A stretch of 64,000 bases of DNA from an uncultured Alphaproteobacteria bacterium (GTDB lineage: Bacteria; Pseudomonadota; Alphaproteobacteria; Bin95). The position numbers and the translations under genes are program-made. Positions 44,176 through 53,432 of this stretch are shown here, one piece after another (positions within the stretch are counted from its first letter, which is position 1; each line of letters begins with the position of its first letter). The notes under the pieces are model-generated. The model ran no database searches, had not been told where the DNA came from, and saw only the letters and a list, made by a program, of their open reading frames with translations. The stretch spans positions 1-64,000 of the forward strand of contig CALLKY010000035.1 in assembly GCA_938083135.1 (NCBI GenBank), in the 5' to 3' direction.

Positions 44176-45663
44176 ATGCCGGATTTTGACGTTATTGTTG
44201 TTGGCGCAGGCAATGCCGCCCACGCCGCTGCCTTCTCCGCCCATGAAAATGGTGCCAAGCGCGTTCTGATTTTAGAAAAAGCGCCTGAAGAAGACCGGGG
44301 CGGAAATACGCACTATTCCGGAGGCCTGCTGCGGATCGCGTTTGAGGAGACGGAGGACCTGCGCCCGCTTGTACCAGATGCTGAGGAAGAGATTTCAGGC
44401 TTCTTTGAGGACGTTGAGCCCTACAAAAAGACAGATTTCATGGCCGACCTCATGCGGGTCACAGATGGCAAGACGGACCAGACCTTAGCCAACATTCTGA
44501 TCGATAACTCCTATGAGACGATCAAATGGATGAAAGAAAAAGCTGGCATTCCAATGGAGCCAGCGACATCGCTGGCCGCAATCAAAGTCGGCAACCGGAT
44601 TAAGTGGCAAAAGGGTGCCATCATTCGGGCTGAGCACGAAGGTGTCGGCCTATCTGCCCACTGGTTTAAGAATGCGCAGAAGTGCGGCATTGAAGTTCGC
44701 TATGGCGCTGCTGTTGTTGGGTTTGTTGAGGACAGCCGTGGCGGTGTTGGTGGCGTTAAAGTGCGCGGGCCGGAAGGCTTGTACGAAGTTTCTGCGGGGG
44801 CCGTGGTATTGGGCTGCGGTGGTTTTGAAGCCAATCCAATGATGCGCGGCCAGTATCTCGGCGCACCCTGGGACCACGCCAAGGTCCGCGGCACTGCCTA
44901 TAATCAGGGAGACGGCTTACGGCTGGCGCTTGAATTCGGCGCGCAGCCCTGGGGGCAATGGACGGGCCGCCACTCAACGCCGATCTCCAATGAATGGCCA
45001 GACTTCGCAGACCGAGAGCGGACGGACAAATCAAACCGTTTATCATACCCTTACGGCGTTATGCTAAATCGCAAAGGTAAGCGCTTCCTGGATGAAGGCG
45101 AGGATCTTGGGCTGTATACCTATGCCAAGACAGGTGCGGCTATCCTGGAAGAACCAGGCGCTATGGCATGGCAGATATTTGATCAGCAGACTGTGGAACA
45201 CCTGGAAGGCCGCTATGTCACCAGTGATCCCATCCAGGCTGATACGCTAGATGAGCTCATCGATATTCTGGACTTTGATGACCGGGATACAGCAAAGCAA
45301 TCGCTCCGGGATTACAACGCAGCCGCAGCAGACCCCGCCGGGTTCGATCCATCCCGGAAGGACGGCCTCAAGACATCCGGATTGAATCCTGAGAAGACAA
45401 ACTGGGCGCTTCCACTTAACAAGCCGCCATTTGTTGCCTATTCTGCAACTGGCGGCATCACTTTCACATTTGGCGGCGTTAAAGTTTCCGAATCAGCAGC
45501 GGTGATGGGCGTTGATTGGCGGCCCATCCCGGGCCTGTTTGCCTGTGGAGAAATGGTTGGTGGGTTGTTCCACGGGAATTATCCGGGGGGCTCTGGCCTC
45601 GTCTCCGGCGCAGTATTTGGGAAAATCGCTGGCAAGAGCGCAGCCGCAGCAGCACAAGCTTGA
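44176..45663 (+). CDS. FAD-dependent dehydrogenase, tricarballylate dehydrogenase (TcuA)-like
   Basis: A 495-residue flavoprotein of the fumarate reductase/succinate dehydrogenase flavoprotein family without quinone-linked partners. The FAD motif VVGAGNAAHAAAF begins at residue 8, the second FAD-binding segment GGNTHYSGG follows, and the C-terminal part has the GEMVGGLFHGNYPGGSGL motif typical of TcuA. TcuA oxidises tricarballylate to cis-aconitate. Here no TcuB or TcuC is present and an ABC importer follows instead, so another di- or tricarboxylate is likely. The ATG at 44176 has AAGGAAG 7 bases upstream. Confidence 0.88.
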   Translation: MPDFDVIVVGAGNAAHAAAFSAHENGAKRVLILEKAPEEDRGGNTHYSGGLLRIAFEETEDLRPLVPDAEEEISGFFEDVEPYKKTDFMADLMRVTDGKTDQTLANILIDNSYETIKWMKEKAGIPMEPATSLAAIKVGNRIKWQKGAIIRAEHEGVGLSAHWFKNAQKCGIEVRYGAAVVGFVEDSRGGVGGVKVRGPEGLYEVSAGAVVLGCGGFEANPMMRGQYLGAPWDHAKVRGTAYNQGDGLRLALEFGAQPWGQWTGRHSTPISNEWPDFADRERTDKSNRLSYPYGVMLNRKGKRFLDEGEDLGLYTYAKTGAAILEEPGAMAWQIFDQQTVEHLEGRYVTSDPIQADTLDELIDILDFDDRDTAKQSLRDYNAAAADPAGFDPSRKDGLKTSGLNPEKTNWALPLNKPPFVAYSATGGITFTFGGVKVSESAAVMGVDWRPIPGLFACGEMVGGLFHGNYPGGSGLVSGAVFGKIAGKSAAAAAQA

Positions 45664-45751
45664 CAGATGCCGCGTGATGTCGCGCAATAAGACTCTAAGA
45701 ACAAGAATGTCCGGAGCAAGTCTGCATCCGGAAAACTGGAGGGAATGTTCC

Positions 45752-47059
45752 ATGGCAGTATCACGCCTGCTTAAAGGGCTTGCGATCGGCGCAGCCGCCA
45801 TCGGCTTGATGGCGTCGCCAGCTTCGGCGCAAGACAAGACGATCAAAATCGGCGTTATCTATGACTATTCCGGCCCGCTCGCTGGTGGTGGCTCAGAGCT
45901 ACAGGCTCTCGGTGCCAAAACCATCATTGATTACTACAATGAGCAGGGCGGTGTTGAAGGCTACAAGATCGAAGCGATCTACGCCGATGCGCAGTCCAAG
46001 CCTGACATTGCGATCAATGAGGCCGTCCGCCTGATTGAGCAAGAAAAGGTGGATATGCTGCTGGGCTTCTATTCTTCGGCACAGTGCGTTCCGGTTTCGG
46101 CCAAGGTCGATAGCCTGAAAAAGTTCATGTGGATCACCACCTGTATTTCTCCCGCAGTGCTGAAAGACCGCGGCCTGAAATACGTGTTCCGCCCGCAAGT
46201 TCATGGCGGCATGTTTGGTGAACTCTCTGTTGAGTTCCTGCATGCGAACGCTAAGGAAAAATTTGGCGTTGACCCTGCGGACCTGCGCATCGCCATCATC
46301 CACGAAGACGGCCCTTATGGTTCCGGCGTTGCTAGCGGTAACGAAGGCAAGGCTGAAGCGCTTGGGATGAAGGTGGTGTTGAATGAAGGCTATGCGGCAA
46401 CCGCATCTGACCTTTCTGCACTGGTCACCAAGCTGAAGCGCGCCCGCCCGGATGTCATCCTGCACACTGGCTATAATCCAGACATCACCTTGTTCTTCCG
46501 CCAAGCGAAAGAGCGTGGATTGAAGTTCAAAGCTTTGATCGGCCATGGTGCCGGTTATGGCGTGGTGGATCAGCTATATGATGCGCTCGGCGACGATGTT
46601 GACTACATCTTCAACGTTGATCCGGTGTCCATCTGGCTGCTTGATCCTAAAACTTTGAAGCCAGGCCTTGCCGCTATGACGGATATGGTTGGCCAAAAGT
46701 ACCTGGTCGCTAAGCCTGATACCAAAACCAAGTCTGCCCATGTCGGCATGGCTGCATCCAATGCAAACGTATTCTTCGCTGACGTGCTGCCGCGCGCAAT
46801 CAAGAAATACGGCGGTATTGATTCTGAAGCCCTGCGTAAAGCGGCTCTGGAAACGGATATCCCTGTTGGCGGTACGCTGCTCGGCTACGGGGTCAAGTTC
46901 CCGGCACCCGGCACGACCAACATGGACGGTCAGAATGCGATCGCTTCACCCGTCGTGATGCAATACGTGCAACGCGAAGTGAAGATTGCTTGGCCGAAGG
47001 CGCTGCAGACCATTGATCCGGTCATGCCGCTGCCGAAATCTTCGCCGTACACCAAATAG
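45752..47059 (+). CDS. branched-chain-type ABC importer, substrate-binding protein
   Basis: The periplasmic binding protein of a hydrophobic amino-acid transport (HAAT) family importer. The 435-residue precursor has a signal peptide ending in MASPASA before QDKTIKIGV. The mature part shows the Leu/Ile/Val-binding fold (IYDYSGPLAGGG, EQGGVEGYKIE, LLGFYSSAQC). At about 410 mature residues it is longer than classical LivJ, like binding proteins for amides, aromatic acids or urea. GGAGGG fixes the ATG at 45752; the long open frame upstream covers the end of the flavoprotein gene. Ligand unknown, possibly the substrate of the adjacent flavoprotein. Confidence 0.93.
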   Translation: MAVSRLLKGLAIGAAAIGLMASPASAQDKTIKIGVIYDYSGPLAGGGSELQALGAKTIIDYYNEQGGVEGYKIEAIYADAQSKPDIAINEAVRLIEQEKVDMLLGFYSSAQCVPVSAKVDSLKKFMWITTCISPAVLKDRGLKYVFRPQVHGGMFGELSVEFLHANAKEKFGVDPADLRIAIIHEDGPYGSGVASGNEGKAEALGMKVVLNEGYAATASDLSALVTKLKRARPDVILHTGYNPDITLFFRQAKERGLKFKALIGHGAGYGVVDQLYDALGDDVDYIFNVDPVSIWLLDPKTLKPGLAAMTDMVGQKYLVAKPDTKTKSAHVGMAASNANVFFADVLPRAIKKYGGIDSEALRKAALETDIPVGGTLLGYGVKFPAPGTTNMDGQNAIASPVVMQYVQREVKIAWPKALQTIDPVMPLPKSSPYTK

Positions 47060-47110
47060 TCCGGCTGAGAGAATAAACGTGATTGATCTGGCAAGAGGGG
47101 TTTTGACGCT

Positions 47111-47866
47111 GTGTTGACCGTCAAAGGGCTCACCAAGCGCTTCGGCGGCTTCACAGCCGTCAACAACGTCGATTTCGAAGTCGAACGGGGGGAAATTCTG
47201 GGCCTGATTGGCCCGAATGGTTCCGGTAAGAGCACGATTTTTAATATGCTCTCCGGAAACCTCCCGCCCAACGCCGGGTCGGTTAATCTGAACGGGCTGG
47301 AGATTGCGGGCGTACCGTCCCACCGCATTTGCGGTATGGGCGTTGGCCGTACTTTCCAAATACCCCGCCCAATCAGACGCCTTACGATATTTGAGAACGC
47401 CATGCTCGCAGCCTATTACGGCAGTGCAGGTGAGGTGACGCGGGCAGAGGCGGAAAAGAACGCCGAACGCTCGCTCGAAATGGTTGGCTTGCCAACCGCC
47501 AGGGATGCTGATGTCGCGACCCTGGGTGCTGCCGGCTTGAAAAAGCTTGAGTTGGCCAAAGCGCTTGCAACAGGTCCGTCGCTACTGCTGTGTGACGAAA
47601 GCCTGGGTGGGCTCGACGAGACTGAAATGGATCAGGCAGCGGATATGTTGAAAGACATCCGTACCGAACTAAACATCACAATCATCTGGGTCGAGCATAT
47701 TATGGGCGTGCTCATGCGCGTTGTGGACCGCGTGATGGTGCTGGATCATGGTGAAAAGATTGCAGAAGGCCTGCCTGCAGATGTCGCGCGCGATCCAAAA
47801 GTAATTGAGGTCTACTTAGGCACGGATGAATCCGCCGCCGAGGCCACTGCTGAGCGCGTCGGGTAG
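47111..47866 (+). CDS. branched-chain-type ABC importer ATPase (LivG type)
   Basis: One of two cytoplasmic ATPases energising the HAAT importer. It has 251 residues with a GTG start. Walker A is GPNGSGKST at about 36-44, and Walker B is LLLCDESLGGLDE. The ABC signature is unusual, reading LGAAGLKKLELAKAL instead of LS-G-GxxQ-type sequence. That deviation may reflect a degenerate site, as the other ATPase supplies a canonical signature. It ends 10 bases before the second ATPase gene. Confidence 0.92.
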   Translation: MLTVKGLTKRFGGFTAVNNVDFEVERGEILGLIGPNGSGKSTIFNMLSGNLPPNAGSVNLNGLEIAGVPSHRICGMGVGRTFQIPRPIRRLTIFENAMLAAYYGSAGEVTRAEAEKNAERSLEMVGLPTARDADVATLGAAGLKKLELAKALATGPSLLLCDESLGGLDETEMDQAADMLKDIRTELNITIIWVEHIMGVLMRVVDRVMVLDHGEKIAEGLPADVARDPKVIEVYLGTDESAAEATAERVG

Positions 47867-47876
47867 GGACAGAAAC

Positions 47877-48581
47877 ATGCTCGTTATTGACGACGTTACT
47901 GCCGGGTACGGCGATTTCACCGCTCTCCGCAACGCTTCGATTGAAGTAAAAGCCGGCGAGGCTGTGGCCGTGATTGGCCCTAATGGTGCTGGGAAATCGA
48001 CGCTGATGCGTGCGATTTCCGGCATGATCCCGCTTAAGGGCGGCACGATCACGATGGAAGGCCAATCGATCAGCTCTATCCCAGCGCACAAGATTGTTGA
48101 GACTGGTATTGCGCACGTACCGGAGAACCGGCGCCTGTTCGCGCGGATGAGCGTAGAAGAGAATCTGCGTGTTGGTTGCTATGCCAAGCCATTCCGCGCT
48201 GCTTTCGATAAACGGCTGGAATTCGTTTATGAGCTTTTCCCGCGCATGAAAGAGCGCCGCAATCAGCTTGCGGGCACCATGTCCGGCGGTGAACAACAGA
48301 TGTGCGCCATTGGCCGCGCGTTGATGTCTGACCCCAAAATCCTGCTGATGGATGAGCCCTCCGCGGGGCTGGCACCGGTTATTGTGCAGCAGGTGTTTGA
48401 ACTCATCCGCCGCATTCGTGCAGAAGGCCTAACGGTCTTGATCGTGGAACAGAATGTGCAGCAGGTGCTGAAAGTCGTGGACCGGGCATATTTGCTGGAG
48501 GCTGGAACGATCCGGCACAGCGGGTCGTCGGCCGAACTGCTTGGCAGTGAAGATATCCGCAAAGCCTATATTGGCGTTTAG
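47877..48581 (+). CDS. branched-chain-type ABC importer ATPase (LivF type)
   Basis: The second ATPase of the importer, 234 residues from the ATG at 47877; the open frame extends upstream only into the previous gene. Walker A GPNGAGKST, signature MSGGEQQM and Walker B LLMDEPSAGLAP are all canonical, as is the VEENLRVG segment of LivF proteins. It is followed by the permease genes. With the LivG-type partner it forms the nucleotide-binding pair. Confidence 0.95.
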   Translation: MLVIDDVTAGYGDFTALRNASIEVKAGEAVAVIGPNGAGKSTLMRAISGMIPLKGGTITMEGQSISSIPAHKIVETGIAHVPENRRLFARMSVEENLRVGCYAKPFRAAFDKRLEFVYELFPRMKERRNQLAGTMSGGEQQMCAIGRALMSDPKILLMDEPSAGLAPVIVQQVFELIRRIRAEGLTVLIVEQNVQQVLKVVDRAYLLEAGTIRHSGSSAELLGSEDIRKAYIGV

Positions 48582-48593
48582 GAAGCAAGCGGC

Positions 48594-49484
48594 ATGATGG
48601 AAATTATCAATGAGTATGTCTTCAGCGTTTTCTTTGTGGAGACGTTGTTGAATGGCCTGCTATATGGCGGCGTTCTGGCGCTGTTGTCACTTGGGCTTAA
48701 TCTCATCTTCGGCGTGATCGATGTTGTGTGGATCTGCTATGCGGAGCTTGTGATGCTCGGCATGTATACGATCTACTTCATGCATGTCCGCTATGGCATT
48801 CCGCTGATCCCATCCAGCGTCATATGTGTGCTGATGGTGGCTTTGCTGGGATACGTGTTGCACCGAATAATCATCGCCCATGTGCTTGGGAAAGCGCCAA
48901 TTAACCAGTTGCTTGCAACGGGTGGGGTGCTGTTCTTCCTGCAGAGCATCGCGACATTGATGTTCGGCGTAGAGTTCTTAAGCCTTGGTGTCAGCCTTGG
49001 CAGCTTCCAGCTGACCGAAGATATCTATCTGTCCAAATCCCAATTCGTTGCGTTCATCGTAGCGGCAGCGGCAGTGGCTGGAATGTATTTCTTCCTCTCC
49101 CGCTCCTACATGGGGGCCGCGATCCGGGCGATTAGCCAAGACCGCGAGATCATGATTCTGATGGGGGTTGATGCGAACCGGCTTTATGGCATCACGTCTG
49201 CGATTGGCGGCGGGCTGGCGGGTCTTGCGGCTTGCCTGCTGGCGCTGCAGTTCGATGTGCATCCCTTTGTCGGCATCAGCTTTGGCCCGATCGTGTTCAT
49301 GGTGTGTGTGATGGGCGGGCTCGGCAATCTGGTTGGTGGGTTCATTGCAGCCTTTGTGTTTGCTGAATTGATTGCCATTGGCGGCTATTTCGCAGACCTG
49401 GAATGGGGCACCGTGCTGGCGTTCTGCGTATTTGTGATCACGATGTTTATTAGGCCCGAAGGCCTGTTTGCGAGGAAGTCATGA
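48594..49484 (+). CDS. branched-chain-type ABC importer permease (LivH type)
   Basis: The first inner-membrane channel subunit, 296 residues with about eight transmembrane helices. Landmarks are the N-terminal LLNGLLYGGVLALLSLGLNL and, nearer the C-terminus, AIRAISQDREIMILMGVDANRLY, the cytoplasmic coupling loop that contacts the ATPases. AGGAAG precedes the ATG. The stop overlaps the LivM-type gene (ATGA). Confidence 0.95.
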   Translation: MMEIINEYVFSVFFVETLLNGLLYGGVLALLSLGLNLIFGVIDVVWICYAELVMLGMYTIYFMHVRYGIPLIPSSVICVLMVALLGYVLHRIIIAHVLGKAPINQLLATGGVLFFLQSIATLMFGVEFLSLGVSLGSFQLTEDIYLSKSQFVAFIVAAAAVAGMYFFLSRSYMGAAIRAISQDREIMILMGVDANRLYGITSAIGGGLAGLAACLLALQFDVHPFVGISFGPIVFMVCVMGGLGNLVGGFIAAFVFAELIAIGGYFADLEWGTVLAFCVFVITMFIRPEGLFARKS

Positions 49485-50470
49485 GCCGTCTTCCGCTAAT
49501 GCTGATCGGCCTTGCCGGGCTGATCGCAGTGCCTTTCATCGGTGTTCCGCCATACTGGCTGCACATCATGATCATCATCCTGATTTGGTCATTCGCTTAT
49601 ACGGGTTGGTCAGTTATGGGCCGGTTTGGCTTGGTCTCTCTGGGCCATGGCGCGTTTATGGGGATTGGCGCTTACGGCACTGCGCTGCTTTGGAACCATG
49701 CAGGTCTGACGCCTTGGGTTGGCATACCCGTTTCCATGCTGCTCGCAGGCGCGTTTGCGCTGCTGATCGGATATCCCTGCTTTAAATACAAAATTGTCGG
49801 CCACTATTTTGCGCTGGTCACGTTGGCGCTTTCGGTCATCGTTGGCCAAGTTATTATTGCGACGCGTAAGCATACCGGTGGTTCACTCGGCTATACGCCT
49901 GAGCCCCATGGTGGGGATGGTTTCTCAATCTATGCCTTGCAATTCCCAGAGAAAGCGCATTTCTATCTAATTGCGCTTGCGGCTTGGGTTGTCGGCCTCG
50001 TGATATGGCGCATGGTGGATAAATCCATGTCGCGCTATGCACTGGAAGCGATTTCTGAGGATGAAGATGCATCAGCAGCCGTCGGTGTTCAGGTAACCCG
50101 CGAGAAGCTCAAGATCACGATGTTGAGTGCGGTGATGACCGCGTTCGCGGGAGCAATGTATTGCCAATATCAGCTCTTCGTGTCGCCAGATACGGTCGCG
50201 GGCGTTGGTATTTCACTGCAAATCGTATTCGCCGTTGTCGCTGGTGGGATCTATACGCAGTTCGGTCCAACGGTTGGTGCGATCATCACGATCATCCTGG
50301 CAGAAGTTTTGCGGATCAACATTGGTGAGCTTGAAGGCCTGCTGGGTTTCCGTCCATTCGGTCTCGACAACACAATCTACGGTATCATGTTGGTGCTGTT
50401 CATCATCTTCCTGCCGCGTGGGGTTCTGGGCTCTATCCAGGCGCGTATGAAGGGCGGCGCGAAAGCGTAA
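49481..50470 (+). CDS. branched-chain-type ABC importer permease (LivM type)
   Basis: The second channel subunit, 329 residues with eight to nine transmembrane helices. It has the SLGHGAFMGIGAYG segment and the coupling loop YALEAISEDEDASAAVGV. It completes the set of binding protein, two ATPases and two permeases, transcribed as one operon from the binding-protein gene onward. It is followed by uvrC after 45 bases, likely a separate unit. Confidence 0.95.
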   Translation: MSRLPLMLIGLAGLIAVPFIGVPPYWLHIMIIILIWSFAYTGWSVMGRFGLVSLGHGAFMGIGAYGTALLWNHAGLTPWVGIPVSMLLAGAFALLIGYPCFKYKIVGHYFALVTLALSVIVGQVIIATRKHTGGSLGYTPEPHGGDGFSIYALQFPEKAHFYLIALAAWVVGLVIWRMVDKSMSRYALEAISEDEDASAAVGVQVTREKLKITMLSAVMTAFAGAMYCQYQLFVSPDTVAGVGISLQIVFAVVAGGIYTQFGPTVGAIITIILAEVLRINIGELEGLLGFRPFGLDNTIYGIMLVLFIIFLPRGVLGSIQARMKGGAKA

Positions 50471-50515
50471 CCGCAATAGACTTGACGCGTTCGTCTGGCG
50501 CCGCACATTGGGGCT

Positions 50516-52450
50516 ATGGATGATTCGAGCGGCAAAACTAACGTAAAGAAGTCTGCGCCAGCCTTGGGCTCAGCGGATGCTGCCGCGTCTGACGACAGCA
50601 GAGATGCGTCCAGTCGAATTGAGGACGGGGTGCAGGTTCTCCGCACGGCTATCAAGACATTGCCGAATGGTCCGGGCGTTTACCGTATGCTCGATGCGCG
50701 CGGGACGGCGCTTTATGTGGGTAAGGCGCGCTCGCTGAAAAAGCGCGTGCCGTCATACACTCGCATTAACCAGTTGCCGAACCGCCTCAAGCGGATGGTG
50801 TCTGAAACATCGTCTCTAGAGATCGTGACGACCCATACAGAGGTCGAGGCGCTGCTGCTTGAGATCAATTTGATCAAGCAGTTGCGCCCCCGCTATAACG
50901 TGCTGCTTCGTGACGACAAAAGCTTCCCCCACATCCTGATCGCACGGGATCATGCATACCCGCAGATCGTTAAACATCGCGGCGCGCAGAAGCGGGAGGG
51001 GGATTATTTCGGCCCATTTGCCTCTGCCGGGGCGGTAAACCGCACGCTGACAGCTTTGCAAAAAGCCTTCCTGCTGCGCTCATGCAATGACGCCGTATTC
51101 CGTGCGCGCACCCGGCCATGCCTGCTGTATCAAATCAAACGGTGCGCGGCACCCTGTGTGGAATATGTGTCGGCTGATGAATATGAACTGCTGGTGGCCG
51201 AAGCAAAGCGCTTCCTCACGGGCGATAGCCGCAATGTGCAGGATACGTTTGCCACCCGTATGAATGAGGCAGCGGAGGCCTTGGACTTCGAGACTGCCGC
51301 CACATACCGGGACCGGATTCGCGCGCTGGCTCATGTTTCCAGCCGCCAAGACATCAATGTCGAAGGTGTTGGCGATGCGGATGTATTCGCGCTGGCCGAG
51401 CAGGGTGGGCAGACCTGCGTCCAGGCGATCTTCTTCCGGGGTGGCCAGAATTTTGGTGGCCGCGCCTATTTTCCGAGCCAGACCAGGGACCTTACGCCTA
51501 GAGCGGCCCTGGCAGCGTTCCTTGGTCAGTTCTATGGGGATCGTCCTCCAACGGCGCTCGTCCTCGTATCCGAATTGCCGGATGAATTGGCGCTGCTAGA
51601 GGAAGCTCTGGCGTTGAAAGCTGATAGGCGGGTTTATGTGCGTGCGCCACAGCGGGGCGGGAAGCGGCGCTTGCTAGATCATGCGCTGACCAATGCGAAA
51701 GATGCGCTCGGCCGGAGAATGGCTGAAAGTGCGACCCACATTAAGCTATTGGCGGGTGTGGCCGAAGCCTTCGGTTTGGAAGCACCACCGCAACGTATTG
51801 AGGTTTATGATAACTCTCATCTTGGTGGCACAAAGCCGGTCGGGGCTATGGTCGTCGCGGGGCCAGAAGGGTTTGAGAAGAATCAGTATCGGAAATTCAA
51901 CATCCGCAGCGTTCAAGACGGGGACGACTACGCGATGATGCGCGAGGTCATGACCCGCCGCTTCAAGCGCGCCCAGGAGGCGGAGGCGAATGGTGAGGAG
52001 GTTGTTTGGCCGGACCTTCTGCTCATCGATGGCGGTAAAGGCCAACTTTCAGCCGTCTCTGAAGCCTTGCAGGACCTCGGCATTGAAGATTTGGCAGTGG
52101 TAGGCGTCGCCAAAGGGCCAGACCGCGATGCCGGGCGGGAACGGTTTTTTAAGCCAGGTGAGGAAGGCTTTCTGCTGCCTGAGAACCATCCGGTGCTGCA
52201 TTACCTGCAACGCCTTCGGGATGAGTCCCACCGGTATGTAATCGGCGCCCAACGCCAGCGGCGGACGAAAGCAATTAGTGAGAATCCGCTGGATGATGTC
52301 GCAGGCGTCGGTGCAGCCAGAAAGCGGGCATTGCTAGCCCGTTTCGGGTCCGCCAAGGCAGTAGGCCGTGCAGGGCTTGAAGACCTTGAGACCACGCCGG
52401 GCATCAGCAAAGCTGTCGCCCAACGGGTCTATGATCACTTCAACGGTTAG
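50516..52450 (+). CDS. uvrC: excinuclease ABC subunit C
   Basis: The dual-incision nuclease of nucleotide excision repair, acting with UvrA and UvrB. The 644-residue protein has the GIY-YIG nuclease domain at about residues 48-125 (GPGVYRML...ALYVGKA), a UVR helix pair near 240 that binds UvrB, the RNase H-like second nuclease (EVYDNSHLGGTKPVGAMVV, LLIDGGKGQL), and C-terminal helix-hairpin-helix repeats. About 40 extra polar residues precede the first domain, so a later start is possible. The last four bases overlap the convergent E1-beta gene. Confidence 0.97.
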   Translation: MDDSSGKTNVKKSAPALGSADAAASDDSRDASSRIEDGVQVLRTAIKTLPNGPGVYRMLDARGTALYVGKARSLKKRVPSYTRINQLPNRLKRMVSETSSLEIVTTHTEVEALLLEINLIKQLRPRYNVLLRDDKSFPHILIARDHAYPQIVKHRGAQKREGDYFGPFASAGAVNRTLTALQKAFLLRSCNDAVFRARTRPCLLYQIKRCAAPCVEYVSADEYELLVAEAKRFLTGDSRNVQDTFATRMNEAAEALDFETAATYRDRIRALAHVSSRQDINVEGVGDADVFALAEQGGQTCVQAIFFRGGQNFGGRAYFPSQTRDLTPRAALAAFLGQFYGDRPPTALVLVSELPDELALLEEALALKADRRVYVRAPQRGGKRRLLDHALTNAKDALGRRMAESATHIKLLAGVAEAFGLEAPPQRIEVYDNSHLGGTKPVGAMVVAGPEGFEKNQYRKFNIRSVQDGDDYAMMREVMTRRFKRAQEAEANGEEVVWPDLLLIDGGKGQLSAVSEALQDLGIEDLAVVGVAKGPDRDAGRERFFKPGEEGFLLPENHPVLHYLQRLRDESHRYVIGAQRQRRTKAISENPLDDVAGVGAARKRALLARFGSAKAVGRAGLEDLETTPGISKAVAQRVYDHFNG

Positions 52451-53430
52451 CGGAGCTGCATAACGCCTGCAACGAGCTGGTCCGCCGTTACCCGCACCTG
52501 ATTTTCAAGGCCCGGCGCGTAGGAGATAGGGATGCGGGGTGCCGTTAGCCGTAAAGGCGGGCGTTGCAGCTTATCGAAATGCTTCTCCGCCATCGTTGCC
52601 ACAATTTCACCGCCAAACCCGCCAACGCCAACGGCTTCGTGCGTGACAATCAACCGGCCCGTCTTAGCGATAGACCGTGCGACTGCAGCTTCATCCCATG
52701 GCCAAAGCGTGCGGAGGTTGATGACTTCTACATGCACGCCGTCCGCAGCAAGCGTCTTTGCGGCCTCCATGGCGACATGCACTTGTGCGGACCAAGCGAC
52801 AATGGTGCAAGCATCGCCTTCCTGCATGACATGGGCTTTGCCAAATTGTTCAGGGCCGTATTCAAAATCTGCAGCACCTTCATCCACTTCGCCTTCGAAG
52901 TCCCAAAGATGCTTGTGTTCCATATAGACAACAGGGTCATCGATGCGGATAGAGGAGCGCAGAAGGGTGTAGTTATCCTGTGCCGTTGCGGGTGCAGCAA
53001 CCACGAGCCCTGGAATATGCGCATACCAGGCTTCCAGTGATTGGGAATGTTGCGCGGCAGAGGATCGCCACATGCCCATGGGTTCTCTGACAGTCAGCGG
53101 CACTTTGCTTTGCCCGCCAAACATATAGCGGGCCTTCGCGGCCTGATTCACCAGCTCGTCCACAGCGCAGAGTGCGAAGTCAGCGAAGCGCATCTCGACA
53201 ATAGGGCGGGCACCGGCCATAGCAGCCCCAACGGCTGCGCCCATAATTGCGGCCTCGGAGATCGGCGCAGAGCAGATGCGGTCCGTGCCAAATTCTGCTT
53301 CCAGGCCCGCATACTGCCCAAAGACCCCACCACGGCCCAGGTCCTCACCTAGGCACCAGACGCTTTGATCCAGGCGCATTTCGGCGATGACGGCCTGGCG
53401 GCCTGCTTCACGATAGGTAAGTGCGGGCAT
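52447..53430 (-). CDS. TPP-dependent 2-oxoacid/acetoin dehydrogenase E1 beta subunit
   Basis: The beta subunit of a thiamine-diphosphate E1 enzyme, which decarboxylates a 2-oxoacid or cleaves acetoin. The 327-residue protein has the transketolase-like pyrimidine-binding domain (EDLGRGGVFGQYAGL, ISEAAIMGAAVGAAM) and the C-terminal domain (TIVAWSAQVHVAM, EVINLRTLWPWD, VTHEAVGVGGFGGEI). It directly follows the alpha gene (2-base gap). No lipoyl E2 or E3 gene is in the window, so it either works with a distant complex or uses another acceptor. Last gene of a five-gene operon. Confidence 0.92.
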   Translation of the reverse strand: MPALTYREAGRQAVIAEMRLDQSVWCLGEDLGRGGVFGQYAGLEAEFGTDRICSAPISEAAIMGAAVGAAMAGARPIVEMRFADFALCAVDELVNQAAKARYMFGGQSKVPLTVREPMGMWRSSAAQHSQSLEAWYAHIPGLVVAAPATAQDNYTLLRSSIRIDDPVVYMEHKHLWDFEGEVDEGAADFEYGPEQFGKAHVMQEGDACTIVAWSAQVHVAMEAAKTLAADGVHVEVINLRTLWPWDEAAVARSIAKTGRLIVTHEAVGVGGFGGEIVATMAEKHFDKLQRPPLRLTAPRIPISYAPGLENQVRVTADQLVAGVMQLR

Positions 53431-53432
53431 GA

